Below, piece by piece: positions 8,225 to 17,092 of a DNA stretch of 64,000 bases. The notes under the pieces are model-generated. The model was not told the origin of the DNA and made no database searches. It worked only from the letters and a program-made list of their open reading frames with translations. The stretch's first letter is position 1. Each line of letters opens with the position of its first letter. The stretch is from G963662675 sp963662675 (GTDB lineage: Bacteria > Bacteroidota > Bacteroidia > Bacteroidales > Prolixibacteraceae). The DNA is taken from contig CAXXHP010000001.1 in assembly GCA_963662675.2 (NCBI GenBank), positions 372,001 through 436,000 on the forward strand, in the 5' to 3' direction. Made by a program: the position numbers and the translations under genes.

Positions 8225-8301
8225 TGGTAGCGAGAGGCGGGCTTGAACCGCCGACCTCATGATTATGAATCATGCGCTCTAACCAGCTGAGCTACCTCGC
8301 C
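8225..8301 (-). tRNA. tRNA-Met (anticodon CAT, elongator type)
   Basis: A 77-nt cloverleaf including an encoded CCA. The acceptor stem GGCGAGG pairs with TCTCGCT (G-T wobbles at both ends), the anticodon stem CATGA/TCATG encloses loop TTCATAA, and the T arm is GGCGG/CCGCC. The first acceptor pair is G-T rather than the C-A mismatch of initiator tRNA, so it is not the initiator. A lysidine-modified tRNA-Ile also carries a CAT anticodon and cannot be excluded by eye, but the body resembles elongator Met of Bacteroidota. Confidence 0.92.
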
Positions 8302-8378
8302 ATTTGTTTCTCAAATATCAGTTGTAGTCCTAGTCTTTTAGACCTTATTGGCTGCACTGTTTTTCTGAAAATGCGGTG

Positions 8379-8386
8379 CAAATATA
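8379..8386 (-). promoter_or_regulatory. -7 promoter element (TATATTTG) of tRNA-Met
   Basis: On the minus strand TATATTTG, with a CTTG about 21 bases upstream as a weak -33. The transcript would carry a 5' leader of roughly 70 bases before the tRNA. Confidence 0.6.
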
Positions 8387-8496
8387 GTATTAAATTCTTT
8401 CGAATTGCAAGAAATTATTAATTATTTGCCAGCCTTTTTTTCTCAAATTGATTTATTGAATGATAATATCTATATTGCACGAAACAATTTTAAACA

Positions 8497-8880
8497 ATGG
8501 CTCAAAAAAATAAATTTGAACTAGAATACCCAATTAATTGCTCCCCAGCAGTTTTGTACACTCGATTAAGCAATGCTTCTGGTTTGGCTGAATGGTTTGC
8601 TGATGACGTACATATAAAAGGGAAGTTTTTTACTTTTATATGGGAGGGATCAGAACAAGTCGCAGAAATGATCCAAAAGAAAGAAAGTAAATTGGTTCGT
8701 TTTAGTTGGGTTGATGATGAGGACGAAGATTCTTATTTCGAGTTCAGCATCAATAAGGATGAGCTTACAGGTGACGTATCGCTTGTTATAACTGATTTCG
8801 CAGAAGAGGGTGAAGAAGATGAAGCCATTGATCTTTGGAACTCTCAGCTTGCAGACTTAAAGCAAGTATTAGGCTGCTAG
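8497..8880 (+). CDS. START-like domain protein (Bacteroidota family)
   Basis: A 127-residue soluble protein with the SRPBCC/START helix-grip layout: N-terminal strand KFELEYPINCSPAVLYTRLSNASGLAEWFADDV, a central beta-sheet, and a long C-terminal helix AIDLWNSQLADLKQVLG that closes the ligand cavity. It belongs to the short AHSA1-like proteins found throughout Bacteroidota. Ligand and role are unknown. It is very acidic in the segment DDEDEDSYFEF and at EEGEEDEA. It stands alone between tRNA-Met and the LptG-type permease gene, 62 bases ahead of the latter. Confidence 0.85.
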   Translation: MAQKNKFELEYPINCSPAVLYTRLSNASGLAEWFADDVHIKGKFFTFIWEGSEQVAEMIQKKESKLVRFSWVDDEDEDSYFEFSINKDELTGDVSLVITDFAEEGEEDEAIDLWNSQLADLKQVLGC

Positions 8881-8912
8881 CAATTTTATCTTTTATTTTC
8901 TCCAAAATAACT

Positions 8913-8920
8913 TAGTTTTG
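8913..8920 (+). promoter_or_regulatory. -7 promoter element (TAGTTTTG) before the LptG/LptF permease gene
   Basis: Matches TAnnTTTG 22 bases before the ATG at 8943. The -33 region is only T-rich. It implies that the permease-glycosyltransferase group has its own promoter. Confidence 0.55.
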
Positions 8921-8942
8921 TAATCGTTTCTAAAGTTAGACA

Positions 8943-10439
8943 ATGAAGCGTTTACATAAATTTGTTTTAAAAAGTTTTATCGGGCCATTTTTAATGACCT
9001 TCTTCATTTGTGTTTTCATATTGCTTATGCAGTTTTTATGGAAATATATTGATGAATTGGTCGGAAAAGGGCTGGAGTGGAATGTTGTAGCTGAATTGTT
9101 GGCATATGCTTCTCTTGCATTGGTGCCCATGGCTTTCCCTTTAGCTATGTTGCTGGCTTCTATAATGACTTTTGGTAATTTGGGCGAAAACTACGAGTTG
9201 GTGGCCATGAAAGCTTCAGGAATTTCGTTGTTCCGTATAATGAAGCCCATCTTTTTAGTCGCAATTCTTCTTACCATTTTTGCTTTCTATTTCTCAAACA
9301 ATATCCTGCCCAAGACCAATTTAAAGTTTGGAGCAGTTATGCTTAGTGTTAAAAAGCAAAAACCAGAGATGGTTATCAATGAAGGCGTCTTCACGAATGC
9401 AATTACAAACTATAGCATAAAAGTTGAGCGAAAAAGTCGCACTAGTAGCATGATGTATGATATCATGATTTATGATCACACCAAGCAAAATGGAAATCTA
9501 TCAGTAACTGTAGCAGATTCTGGTTCCATGAAAATATCGGATGATAAAAAATTCATGATCATGACCTTGTTTAATGGGGAAACTTCAACAGATGAAGAAT
9601 CAAGTGGTCGTAAAAATGATAGATATGAGTTTCGCCGAAATTGGTTTAATAAGCAGGTTATTACAGTTCCGCTTGAAGGCTTCGACTTTAAACGTACGAA
9701 TGAAGATATGTTGAGAAGTACTTATAGAATGATGAACCTGACACAGTTGGAGCAATCCGAAGACTCCCTTTATCTAGACTATGAGAAGAGGGTTCGGGAT
9801 CTATTGGTAGTCATGAATTACAATGATGTGCTGGATGGTTCGAGCATAACCTTAAGCATAAAAAATGATTCAATAAGTAGTTATAAGCCTTTTGTTTCAG
9901 AGCTGCAAAACCTGAATGTTGACTATTTCAATGAAATGGATTTATTCGATAAGACGGATGTCTTAACACGTGCTCTTAGTTTTGCAAGAGCAAATAAACA
10001 ATATCTTAATCAGAATATTGCCGATCTTTATGGGAGGAAGAAATCAGTTAATCGCTACACCATGGAGATGCATAAAAAGTTCACATGGCCACTAGCTTGC
10101 TTGATTTTTTTCTTTATAGGAGCTCCATTGGGAGCCATTATTCGAAAGGGTGGATTGGGAATGCCTGTTGTCGTATCAATTTTCATGTTCATTGCCTATT
10201 ATATGGTAACTATATCCGGAGAGAAATTTGCAAGAGAAGATATGTGGTTAATGTTTAATGGAATGTGGTTTTCTACGTTTATGTTTTTACCGTTAGGTAT
10301 ATTTTTAACATATAAGGCTGCAAATGATTCAGGGATCATGAATATTGAAACTTACCAATATAACCTGAAGCGTTTTCTTCGTTTTATTTCAATGCGAAAA
10401 GAAAAATCTGGAAATGAGAATTCTTCAGCTAACCAATAA
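8943..10439 (+). CDS. LptG/LptF-family permease of the lipopolysaccharide export system
   Basis: A 498-residue inner-membrane protein of the YjgP/YjgQ family. Three transmembrane helices lie at about residues 12-32, 48-80 and 95-120, then a long periplasmic beta-jellyroll region, and three more helices at about 385-405, 412-430 and 445-465. Landmarks are the N-terminal LHKFVLKSFIGPFLMTFFICVFI and C-terminal KFTWPLACLIFFFIGAPLGAIIRKGGLG. The protein is longer than proteobacterial LptF/G (about 360) because of an extra insertion in the periplasmic part, a pattern usual in this phylum. With LptB it would extract LPS from the inner membrane. LptF versus LptG cannot be separated by eye. Two glycosyltransferase genes follow, the first overlapping by 26 bases. 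Confidence 0.88.
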   Translation: MKRLHKFVLKSFIGPFLMTFFICVFILLMQFLWKYIDELVGKGLEWNVVAELLAYASLALVPMAFPLAMLLASIMTFGNLGENYELVAMKASGISLFRIMKPIFLVAILLTIFAFYFSNNILPKTNLKFGAVMLSVKKQKPEMVINEGVFTNAITNYSIKVERKSRTSSMMYDIMIYDHTKQNGNLSVTVADSGSMKISDDKKFMIMTLFNGETSTDEESSGRKNDRYEFRRNWFNKQVITVPLEGFDFKRTNEDMLRSTYRMMNLTQLEQSEDSLYLDYEKRVRDLLVVMNYNDVLDGSSITLSIKNDSISSYKPFVSELQNLNVDYFNEMDLFDKTDVLTRALSFARANKQYLNQNIADLYGRKKSVNRYTMEMHKKFTWPLACLIFFFIGAPLGAIIRKGGLGMPVVVSIFMFIAYYMVTISGEKFAREDMWLMFNGMWFSTFMFLPLGIFLTYKAANDSGIMNIETYQYNLKRFLRFISMRKEKSGNENSSANQ

Positions 10440-11619
10440 AGTTCCTTGGCCTCCAAAGGATGGGGGTGCCATTGCCACTTTAACTTTATCAAAAGGCTTT
10501 TTTCTTCATGGCCATCAAGTTACTGTGTTGGCTATGAATACAGAAAAACACTATGTCCATCAAGAAGATATCCCTGAACATTTAGCCAATGAAATTAATT
10601 TCCAGTTGGTGGATGTGCCAGCTCTTATTACAGTCTGGGGTGTGGTTAATAATCTGCTCTTTTCACAGCTGCCATACAATGCGAAACGATTTATTAATGA
10701 AGACTATAGCAGAAAGCTAATTTCTTTATTGAAAGAAAATGAATACGATGTCGTACAAATGGAAGGGCTTTACCTTTGTCCGTATATCCCACTTGTAAGG
10801 CAATATAGTAAAGCCTTAGTTGCATATCGCGCTCATAATATTGAGCATGAAATATGGCAGCGCACCGCCAAGATGGCAAAAGGTATCCGTAGATTATATT
10901 TGAAAATACTTTCCGGTAGACTAAAGAAATTAGAAACCGAATTTTTAAATGATTACGACGTGATTGTGCCAATTACGGAGCGAGATGGTGCCATTCTAGA
11001 TGAAATGGGAAACCAAAAACCAAAACATATCTCACAAGCGGGCATTGATCTGTCTACTCTTGTACCAACAGCAAAGGAGCTTGAGTATCCTTCATTATTT
11101 CATATAGGAGCTTTGGATTGGACTCCAAATCAGGAAGGGCTAATGTGGTTTCTAAACCAGATATGGAAGCCATTGCAGGAGTTAAATCCACAATTGAAGT
11201 TTTATATTGCCGGAAGAAATGCTCCTGCATGGATTGAATCCATTTTTAATGTCGAAGGTGTTGTTTATTTAGGTGAAGTTGAGGATGCGTATCGCTTTAT
11301 GAACTCAAAGGCAATTATGGTAGTCCCTTTGATGTCGGGGAGCGGGATGCGCATAAAGATTGTAGAGGGTATGGCTCTCGGGAAAGCCATTGTGAGTACT
11401 TCAATTGGTAGCGAAGGGATTCCTTCGGTTGATCGTGAAAATATTTTAATAGCAAATACTCCCGAAGATTTCATTCTTGCAATTAATGAATTGCTTGCCA
11501 ATCGGAGTCTGTTTGAAAAGCTTTGTAAAAATGCAGTCAGCTTTATTCATAAGAAATTTGATAACTTAGCCATTGTCGATTCATTAGTCGAATTCTACAA
11601 GCAGCAACTTCATGATTGA
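10414..11619 (+). CDS. Glycosyltransferase family 4 (GT-B) enzyme
   Basis: A 401-residue GT-B fold protein starting MRILQLTNKVPWPPKDGG. The N-terminal acceptor domain is followed by the nucleotide-sugar domain beginning near FHIGALDWTPNQEG (about residue 228), with the conserved VPLMSGSGMRIKIVEGMALGKAIVST block (about 305-330) carrying the catalytic glutamate. No membrane segments. It resembles retaining transferases used for LPS core or O-chain assembly. It overlaps the LptG-type gene by 26 bases and the next GT2 gene by eight, so the three are one transcription unit devoted to envelope glycan. Donor and acceptor are unknown. Confidence 0.88.
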   Translation: MRILQLTNKVPWPPKDGGAIATLTLSKGFFLHGHQVTVLAMNTEKHYVHQEDIPEHLANEINFQLVDVPALITVWGVVNNLLFSQLPYNAKRFINEDYSRKLISLLKENEYDVVQMEGLYLCPYIPLVRQYSKALVAYRAHNIEHEIWQRTAKMAKGIRRLYLKILSGRLKKLETEFLNDYDVIVPITERDGAILDEMGNQKPKHISQAGIDLSTLVPTAKELEYPSLFHIGALDWTPNQEGLMWFLNQIWKPLQELNPQLKFYIAGRNAPAWIESIFNVEGVVYLGEVEDAYRFMNSKAIMVVPLMSGSGMRIKIVEGMALGKAIVSTSIGSEGIPSVDRENILIANTPEDFILAINELLANRSLFEKLCKNAVSFIHKKFDNLAIVDSLVEFYKQQLHD

Positions 11620-12796
11620 AAAACTATTCTGGATATTATTCATCGTTGTTTCTTACACATTTATCGGTTATGCTGTGCTGTTGTGGTTGCTGGTACATAT
11701 TAAAAGGGCTTTTGTAAAAAAGGAAGAAGACCATGATGCAGATCCTGAATTGCCTCATGTTTGCCTCTTTGTTACTGCGTATAATGAAAAAGACTTTGTA
11801 GTTGCCAAGGTGGAGAATTCTTTTCATCTAAATTACCCAAAAGATAAAATTCAATATTTGTGGCTTACAGATGGTTCTGATGATGGAACTCCTGAACTGT
11901 TGGAGGAGTACCCCGAAATTCAAGTCAAACACTTGCCCGAACGAAAAGGGAAAGTACATGCGATGAATCGGGGAGTTAGGTTTGTTGAGGCACAAATCAT
12001 TATTTTCTCAGATTGCAATACAATATTAAACAGAGATTCAATATTGGAAATTATTCGTCAGTTCAATGACCCGAATGTTGGATGTGTTGCCGGAGAAAAA
12101 CGAATTATTGATCAAAAAGATGACAATGCGGCTGCATCTGGTGAAAGTTTGTATTGGCGTTTCGAATCATGTATTAAAAAGATGGATGCTGAGTTGAATT
12201 CATCAGTTGGAGCAGCAGGTGAATTATTTGCTGTGCGCAGTGAATTATACGAGGAAATTGAAAGCGACACCATTCTGGATGATTTTATCATTTCTTTACG
12301 AATTGCCCAAAAAGGATATAAAATTGCCTATGCTCCAGGTGCTTATGCTTCAGAGACAGCCTCCGCTAATGTCACTGAAGAATTAAAACGAAAGATACGA
12401 ATTGCAGCAGGAGGTGTTCAGTCAATCTTTAGAATGCCCGCATTGCTCAATCCGTTTCGTTTTGGATGGTTGAGTTTTCAGTATTTTTCACACAAGGTCT
12501 TGCGTTGGACTATTGCCCCCTTTTCTCTATTTGGGTTAGTATTTGTTAATTTCTTAATCTTATTGCAGAAAAATAATTTGGCTGTATTTTCTTTCTATAG
12601 CCTATTCTTTTATATCCAGATATTATTGTATTTTATTGCATTTGGCGGATGGTTGATTGGTAATCGTAAGATCAAAAGCAAGTATCTATTTGTGCCATAT
12701 TACTTTGTTGTGATGAACTATGCATCTATTGCAGGTATATTTCGATTTTTTATCGGGAAACAAAAAGTAACATGGGATAAATCAAAAAGGGCTTAA
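11612..12796 (+). CDS. Membrane-bound glycosyltransferase family 2
   Basis: A 394-residue protein with an N-terminal membrane helix (residues 4-26), a cytoplasmic GT-A domain (CLFVTAYNE near 52, DGSDDGTPE near 87, IIFSDCNT near 130 as the DxD-like site, and the acceptor motif DDFIISLRIAQKGYKI near 225) and three or four C-terminal helices (about 290-375). This is the layout of processive or polyprenyl-linked GT2 enzymes that act at the inner membrane. The RIAAGGVQS segment resembles the QxxRW region of hyaluronan/cellulose synthases but lacks the exact motif. Third gene of the LptG-GT4-GT2 unit. Confidence 0.88.
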   Translation: MIEKLFWILFIVVSYTFIGYAVLLWLLVHIKRAFVKKEEDHDADPELPHVCLFVTAYNEKDFVVAKVENSFHLNYPKDKIQYLWLTDGSDDGTPELLEEYPEIQVKHLPERKGKVHAMNRGVRFVEAQIIIFSDCNTILNRDSILEIIRQFNDPNVGCVAGEKRIIDQKDDNAAASGESLYWRFESCIKKMDAELNSSVGAAGELFAVRSELYEEIESDTILDDFIISLRIAQKGYKIAYAPGAYASETASANVTEELKRKIRIAAGGVQSIFRMPALLNPFRFGWLSFQYFSHKVLRWTIAPFSLFGLVFVNFLILLQKNNLAVFSFYSLFFYIQILLYFIAFGGWLIGNRKIKSKYLFVPYYFVVMNYASIAGIFRFFIGKQKVTWDKSKRA

Positions 12797-12809
12797 CTGG
12801 CGAAAGTCA

Positions 12810-12839
12810 TTTGTAAGTAAATAATTTTCCTTAGTTTTG
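12810..12839 (+). promoter_or_regulatory. Consensus promoter of ribBA
   Basis: TTTG at 12810-12813, 18-base spacer, TAGTTTTG at 12832-12839, the same spacing as the tRNA-Phe promoter. Transcription should start near 12846. This excludes the in-frame upstream start codon at 12837 and fixes the ribBA start at 12870. Confidence 0.8.
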
Positions 12840-12869
12840 CACCTGCATTTTGGAACACAGATAATTATA

Positions 12870-14093
12870 ATGACAGAGTTCAAATTAAATACAATACCGG
12901 AAGCGATTGAAGCCATTAGAAATGGGGATCTGGTAATTGTTGTTGATGATGAAGATCGCGAGAATGAAGGTGATTTTATTGCTGCGGCAGAGTTAATTAC
13001 ACCAGAGAAGGTCAACTTTATGGCCATGCATGGACGTGGATTAATTTGTGCACCACTTACAGAGAGTCGTTGTGAAGAGTTGGAGCTTGATTTGATGGTT
13101 GGAATGAATACTTCTTCTCATCAAACCCCTTTCACTGTTTCGGTTGATCTGATTGGCTACGGATGTACTACTGGTATTTCGGCAAGCGACCGTTCAAAAA
13201 CTATTCAGGCGCTAGCCAATGATGATACTACACCTGAAGAGTTGGGACGTCCCGGACATATCTTTCCCTTAAAGGCTAAAAACCGTGGAGTTTTGCGACG
13301 TTCAGGCCATACTGAGGCAGCTGTTGATTTGGCGCGCCTTGCGGGGTTGAAGCCAGCAGGTGTATTGATTGAAATCATGAATGAAGATGGGACTATGGCT
13401 CGTCTTCCAGAACTGATGGAAGTAGCTCAGAAATTCAATTTGATAATCGTTTCAATCAAAGACCTTATTGCATTTCGTCTTCAAACTGAAAGTTTGATTG
13501 AACGGGGCGAGGAGGTTCCTATGCCAACTAAATATGGTGATTTCCGTGTCATCCCTTTCCGTCAGAAATCAAACGGGATGGAACATGTTGCTTTAATAAA
13601 AGGGACTTGGGATGAGGATGAAGCCGTTTTGGTGCGTATGCATTCATCATGTATGACAGGTGATATTTTTGGATCATTCCGATGTGAATGTGGCGATCAA
13701 CTGCACAGGTCTATGGAGATGATTGAAGAGGAAGGGAAAGGAGTTGTTGTTTACATGATGCAGGAGGGGCGTGGTATTGGTTTGATGAACAAGATTGCGG
13801 CCTATAAATTGCAAGATGAGGGAATGGACACGGTTGATGCGAATATTGAACTTGGTTTTCAGGCTGATGAGCGTGATTATGGAGTAGGTGCTCAGATTCT
13901 TAGGGATCTCAATGTTGGTAGAATGAGATTGTTGACCAACAATCCGGTGAAGCGTGTTGGCATTGAAGGATATGGATTAACTGTAGAAGATACTGTTTCA
14001 ATGGAAATGGCACCCAATGAGTTTAATCAGCGTTATCTTAAAACTAAACGCGACAAGATGGGCCATTTCCTTCAAAAATTTAAATACGATTAG
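12870..14093 (+). CDS. ribBA: Bifunctional 3,4-dihydroxy-2-butanone 4-phosphate synthase / GTP cyclohydrolase II
   Basis: A 407-residue cytoplasmic enzyme feeding riboflavin synthesis from both ends. The N-terminal RibB domain (about 1-200) converts ribulose 5-phosphate to dihydroxybutanone phosphate plus formate; its acidic metal loop DDEDRENEGDF is at about 27-37. The C-terminal RibA domain opens GTP; the zinc cysteines are in HSSCMTGDIFGSFRCECG and the catalytic QEGRGIGL follows. Both active sites look intact. The start at 12870 is chosen because the frame's earlier start codon lies upstream of the expected transcription start. A small DUF5522 gene follows immediately. Confidence 0.97.
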   Translation: MTEFKLNTIPEAIEAIRNGDLVIVVDDEDRENEGDFIAAAELITPEKVNFMAMHGRGLICAPLTESRCEELELDLMVGMNTSSHQTPFTVSVDLIGYGCTTGISASDRSKTIQALANDDTTPEELGRPGHIFPLKAKNRGVLRRSGHTEAAVDLARLAGLKPAGVLIEIMNEDGTMARLPELMEVAQKFNLIIVSIKDLIAFRLQTESLIERGEEVPMPTKYGDFRVIPFRQKSNGMEHVALIKGTWDEDEAVLVRMHSSCMTGDIFGSFRCECGDQLHRSMEMIEEEGKGVVVYMMQEGRGIGLMNKIAAYKLQDEGMDTVDANIELGFQADERDYGVGAQILRDLNVGRMRLLTNNPVKRVGIEGYGLTVEDTVSMEMAPNEFNQRYLKTKRDKMGHFLQKFKYD

Positions 14094-14098
14094 TGCTA

Positions 14099-14317
14099 AT
14101 GGGTACTTTCGATCATCTCTTTTCAGATAGCTATGATAGTTTTGTTGAAGGTGAAGATTTTTATCTCAGCAAAGAAGGCTACCGGGTGATGACCGAAAGT
14201 TATCTAGTAAAAAGGGGGTATTGTTGTTCGAATGGATGCAAGCACTGTCCTTATGATCCCATAGCACAAAAAGGAAATCGAAAATTACGTCCAGAAGTGG
14301 AGAGAAAATATAAATAG
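14099..14317 (+). CDS. DUF5522 family small cysteine-containing protein
   Basis: A 72-residue protein from the ATG at 14099; a GTG six bases earlier overlaps the ribBA stop and would add two residues. It contains the compact motif CCSNGCKHCPY near residues 42-52, with four cysteines and a histidine suggesting metal binding, preceded by YLVKRGY. Similar short proteins are widespread in Bacteroidota and also occur fused to other domains. Function is unknown. It begins five bases after the ribBA stop, so it is co-transcribed with a flavin-synthesis gene; whether that is meaningful is open. Confidence 0.85.
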   Translation: MGTFDHLFSDSYDSFVEGEDFYLSKEGYRVMTESYLVKRGYCCSNGCKHCPYDPIAQKGNRKLRPEVERKYK

Positions 14318-14342
14318 CCGGCTAATATGCCGGCTATTTTTT
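14312..14342 (+). terminator. Strong terminator after ribBA-DUF5522
   Basis: A perfect 11-bp stem AAATAGCCGGC/GCCGGCTATTT with loop TAATAT and a T run. The DUF5522 stop codon TAG is inside the left arm, so the translating ribosome would reach into the hairpin. Confidence 0.92.
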
Positions 14343-14484
14343 GCTCTAAATCGAATTTTTCTTTACTCCCTGCCTTTCTGAATTCTTAAAAAAAGGGAAA
14401 CTGTCGGTGAAATACCCATAAACTTCTATTCCTTTTTCAAGTGCTTGTGTTGTGCTGTAGGTTTACAGTCAAAATACAAAGCAC

Positions 14485-15858
14485 ATGAAAACAATGGTTT
14501 TAAGTTTAGGTAGTAGGTTTTTTAGATTAGAGAGAATCAAAGCTATTTTGATCTCCACCCTGATGCTGGCAAGTTTTGCCAGTGTCAGGGCTCAAAATGC
14601 GCAGATGACACTTGAGGATTGTATTAATTATGCATTAAGCAACAATATTCAGGTTCAGCAGGCAGCATTATCCGAAGAGTCAAGTATGTTGTATGCAGAG
14701 CAATCAAAGGCTTCTGTGTTGCCGTCTGTTTCAGCTTCAGTAAGTCAAAATTTTGGCTGGAATAAAAGTGTAGATGTTCAAGCCGGAGATTATGGGAGTT
14801 TAGATGGATCGAATAGTACCAGTTACTCTGTTAACTCAAGTGTTGTATTATTCAATGGAGACAAGCTTAAAAATCAGATCGAACAATCGAAACTTGATTT
14901 GCAAAGTAGTCTCTTGTATACAGAGGTTGTAAAGGAGTCTGTAGAATTGAATATTCTGAATGCCTTTCTTCAGATATTATACGCACAGGAAAGCGTTTTA
15001 AATGCAGAGAAACAAATTGAAGCGACAGGCGAAGAGCTTATTCTAGCCGAAGAACGAATGAACTTGGGGTTAGTTTCTCAATCAGATTTTTTGCAAATTA
15101 AATCAGAGCTTGCTTCTGAGAAACTGACATTAGCAAATGCCGAAAGTCAATTATCAACAAGTCGTGTTTCATTAATGCAATTAATGGAGATGCCTGTAGG
15201 GGATGATTTTTCAATTGCTGCTCCCAGCATGGACGATATGTTAAACCTTGGATTAGAACCGGAGGCGAATGAAATTTTTCAGCAAGCATTAGAGTTTAAA
15301 CCTCAGATTAAAAAAGTAGAAATTGATTTACAAAATGCGAAGCTGGATGAGGAAATTGCAAAAGCAAGTTTACTCCCAAGTTTATCCCTAAATGCAGGAT
15401 TAAGTACAAATTATTCGAATTCATTATCTGGATTTAGTTATACAAATCAGCTGTCAAATAAGGTAAGTCCATCAGTTGGATTAACACTGTCAATTCCTGT
15501 CTATCAGAAGAAACAGGTAAAAACGAGCATAGGAATTGCACAAATTGGAATTGAAAGAGCTGAATTAGAGACAATAAATACGAAGAACACATTAAGGAAA
15601 GAAATTGAACAAGCAGTTGTTGATGTTGAGTCTGCTCAGTCAAAATATGAAGCCAATCTAGAAAAGTATCGCGCTGTGAAACAATCAAATGATGTAGCAG
15701 CAGAGAAATATGAATTAGGCTTATTAAATTCAGTTGACTACTTGTTTGAGAAGACAAACCTAATAACGACTGAAAGTTCATTACTGCAGTCAAAATTCAA
15801 TCTCATTTTCAATTATAAAATACTTGATTTTTACAAAGGAATATCATTAACACTTTAA
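14485..15858 (+). CDS. TolC-family outer-membrane efflux protein
   Basis: A 457-residue protein with a cleavable signal sequence (hydrophobic stretch about 18-35, cut after VRAQ), then the TolC start motif MTLEDCINYALSNNIQVQQAALS. Two structural repeats, rich in helical coiled-coil (about 150-235 and 355-430), are each followed by beta segments. It would form the trimeric outer-membrane duct. It is first in a four-gene set with a periplasmic adaptor, an ABC ATPase and a permease, the full complement of a MacAB-TolC type tripartite pump. A TAGGTTTA at 14458-14465 is one mismatch from the -7 consensus and is the only visible promoter candidate. Confidence 0.93.
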   Translation: MKTMVLSLGSRFFRLERIKAILISTLMLASFASVRAQNAQMTLEDCINYALSNNIQVQQAALSEESSMLYAEQSKASVLPSVSASVSQNFGWNKSVDVQAGDYGSLDGSNSTSYSVNSSVVLFNGDKLKNQIEQSKLDLQSSLLYTEVVKESVELNILNAFLQILYAQESVLNAEKQIEATGEELILAEERMNLGLVSQSDFLQIKSELASEKLTLANAESQLSTSRVSLMQLMEMPVGDDFSIAAPSMDDMLNLGLEPEANEIFQQALEFKPQIKKVEIDLQNAKLDEEIAKASLLPSLSLNAGLSTNYSNSLSGFSYTNQLSNKVSPSVGLTLSIPVYQKKQVKTSIGIAQIGIERAELETINTKNTLRKEIEQAVVDVESAQSKYEANLEKYRAVKQSNDVAAEKYELGLLNSVDYLFEKTNLITTESSLLQSKFNLIFNYKILDFYKGISLTL

Positions 15859-15871
15859 TATCTAGAAACAA

Positions 15872-17059
15872 ATGAAAAAGAAAACTTTATATATCGGAGC
15901 AGCTATTGTAATAATAGCAGGAGGAATTGGAATATTTGGATTTTCAGGCGAAGCAGACACTATTGAGATTGAAACAGCAAGAATTACACGAGGTAATGTA
16001 AGTGACATTATTACTGCAACCGGAGCCCTTGAGGCTGTGGAAACCGTAGAGGTTGGTACTCAGGTTTCTGGGGTTATTGAGAAAATATATGTGGATTATA
16101 ACTCACAGGTAGTTAAGGGTCAGTTGTTGGCTCAATTGGATGAGACTCCACTTAGAGCTCAGTTAGATCAAAGTAGGGCTTCCGTTGATCAGGCAGAAGC
16201 ACAGGTGAAATACCAGAAAGCAACATATGAGAGATATAAAACATTGATCGATAAAAAGTTAATTGCCCAGTCTGATTTTGATCTACAGGAATACAATTAC
16301 AATAATGCTGTTGCTGCATTAAAACAGGCACAATCAACTTACGATAGAAATAAAATTAATCTGGATTATGCAACGATTACTTCTCCTATTGATGGTATTA
16401 TTCTTGAAAGATCGGTAGATGAAGGGCAAACTGTTGCAGCAAGCTTTAATACTCCAACCATGTTTATTATTGCGAACGACCTTACTCAAATGCAGGTTGA
16501 GGCTGATGTTGACGAGGCTGATATAGGTAAAGTGTCGGAGGGCCAGCGTGTTGACTTTACAGTTGATGCATATCCCGACATGGTATTTGATGGAGTCGTT
16601 ACACAGATTCGCTTACAACCCGTTGAGAGTTCTAATGTAATTACCTATACAGTTGTTATTACTGCTCCGAATCCAGATATGTCATTAATGCCGGGTATGA
16701 CTGCAAGCGTTTCTTTTTATCCTATTACAAAGGACGAAACTTTGCTTTTACCTGCTAGGGCGTTGAATGTAACAATAAGTAATGATGAAATAAAAACATA
16801 CGCAAATACGAATCCTGAAGTAACGATTGATGAAGCTACTTTGAATACGAGTTCAGATAGAGAAAGATTGGTTTGGCTTAGGAAAGGCAATACCATCTCA
16901 CAACAGAAGGTTGAATTAGGAAATACTGATGAAGCAAACTACGAGATAATATCCGGACTTAATGAAGGCGATGAAGTGCTGACTGCATTTGAACCGGCAA
17001 AATCTGAAGAAGAGAGTTCTTCCATATTTGGATCGATGCCACGTCCAGGAGGTAGATAG
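15872..17059 (+). CDS. Periplasmic adaptor subunit of a MacA/HlyD-type efflux pump
   Basis: A 395-residue membrane-fusion protein. An N-terminal anchor (about residues 5-25) precedes a lipoyl/barrel-sandwich hybrid half (VEVGTQVSGVIEKIYVDYNSQVVKGQLLAQLD), an alpha-hairpin (about 95-165), the second lipoyl half (ATITSPIDGIILERSVDEGQTV), a beta-barrel domain and a membrane-proximal domain. It bridges the inner-membrane ABC permease with the TolC duct. It lies 13 bases after the TolC gene. The family resemblance is closest to MacA. Cargo is not deducible; related pumps export macrolides, peptides or glycolipids. Confidence 0.93.
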   Translation: MKKKTLYIGAAIVIIAGGIGIFGFSGEADTIEIETARITRGNVSDIITATGALEAVETVEVGTQVSGVIEKIYVDYNSQVVKGQLLAQLDETPLRAQLDQSRASVDQAEAQVKYQKATYERYKTLIDKKLIAQSDFDLQEYNYNNAVAALKQAQSTYDRNKINLDYATITSPIDGIILERSVDEGQTVAASFNTPTMFIIANDLTQMQVEADVDEADIGKVSEGQRVDFTVDAYPDMVFDGVVTQIRLQPVESSNVITYTVVITAPNPDMSLMPGMTASVSFYPITKDETLLLPARALNVTISNDEIKTYANTNPEVTIDEATLNTSSDRERLVWLRKGNTISQQKVELGNTDEANYEIISGLNEGDEVLTAFEPAKSEEESSSIFGSMPRPGGR

Positions 17060-17092
17060 TCTTAATGAAACTTTAAAAGGAAGGAAGTAGAA

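Noticed and set aside
12797..12869. FMN riboswitch before ribBA
   Set aside because: The predicted leader is only about 25 bases, far too short for the RFN element, and no conserved RFN sequence is visible.
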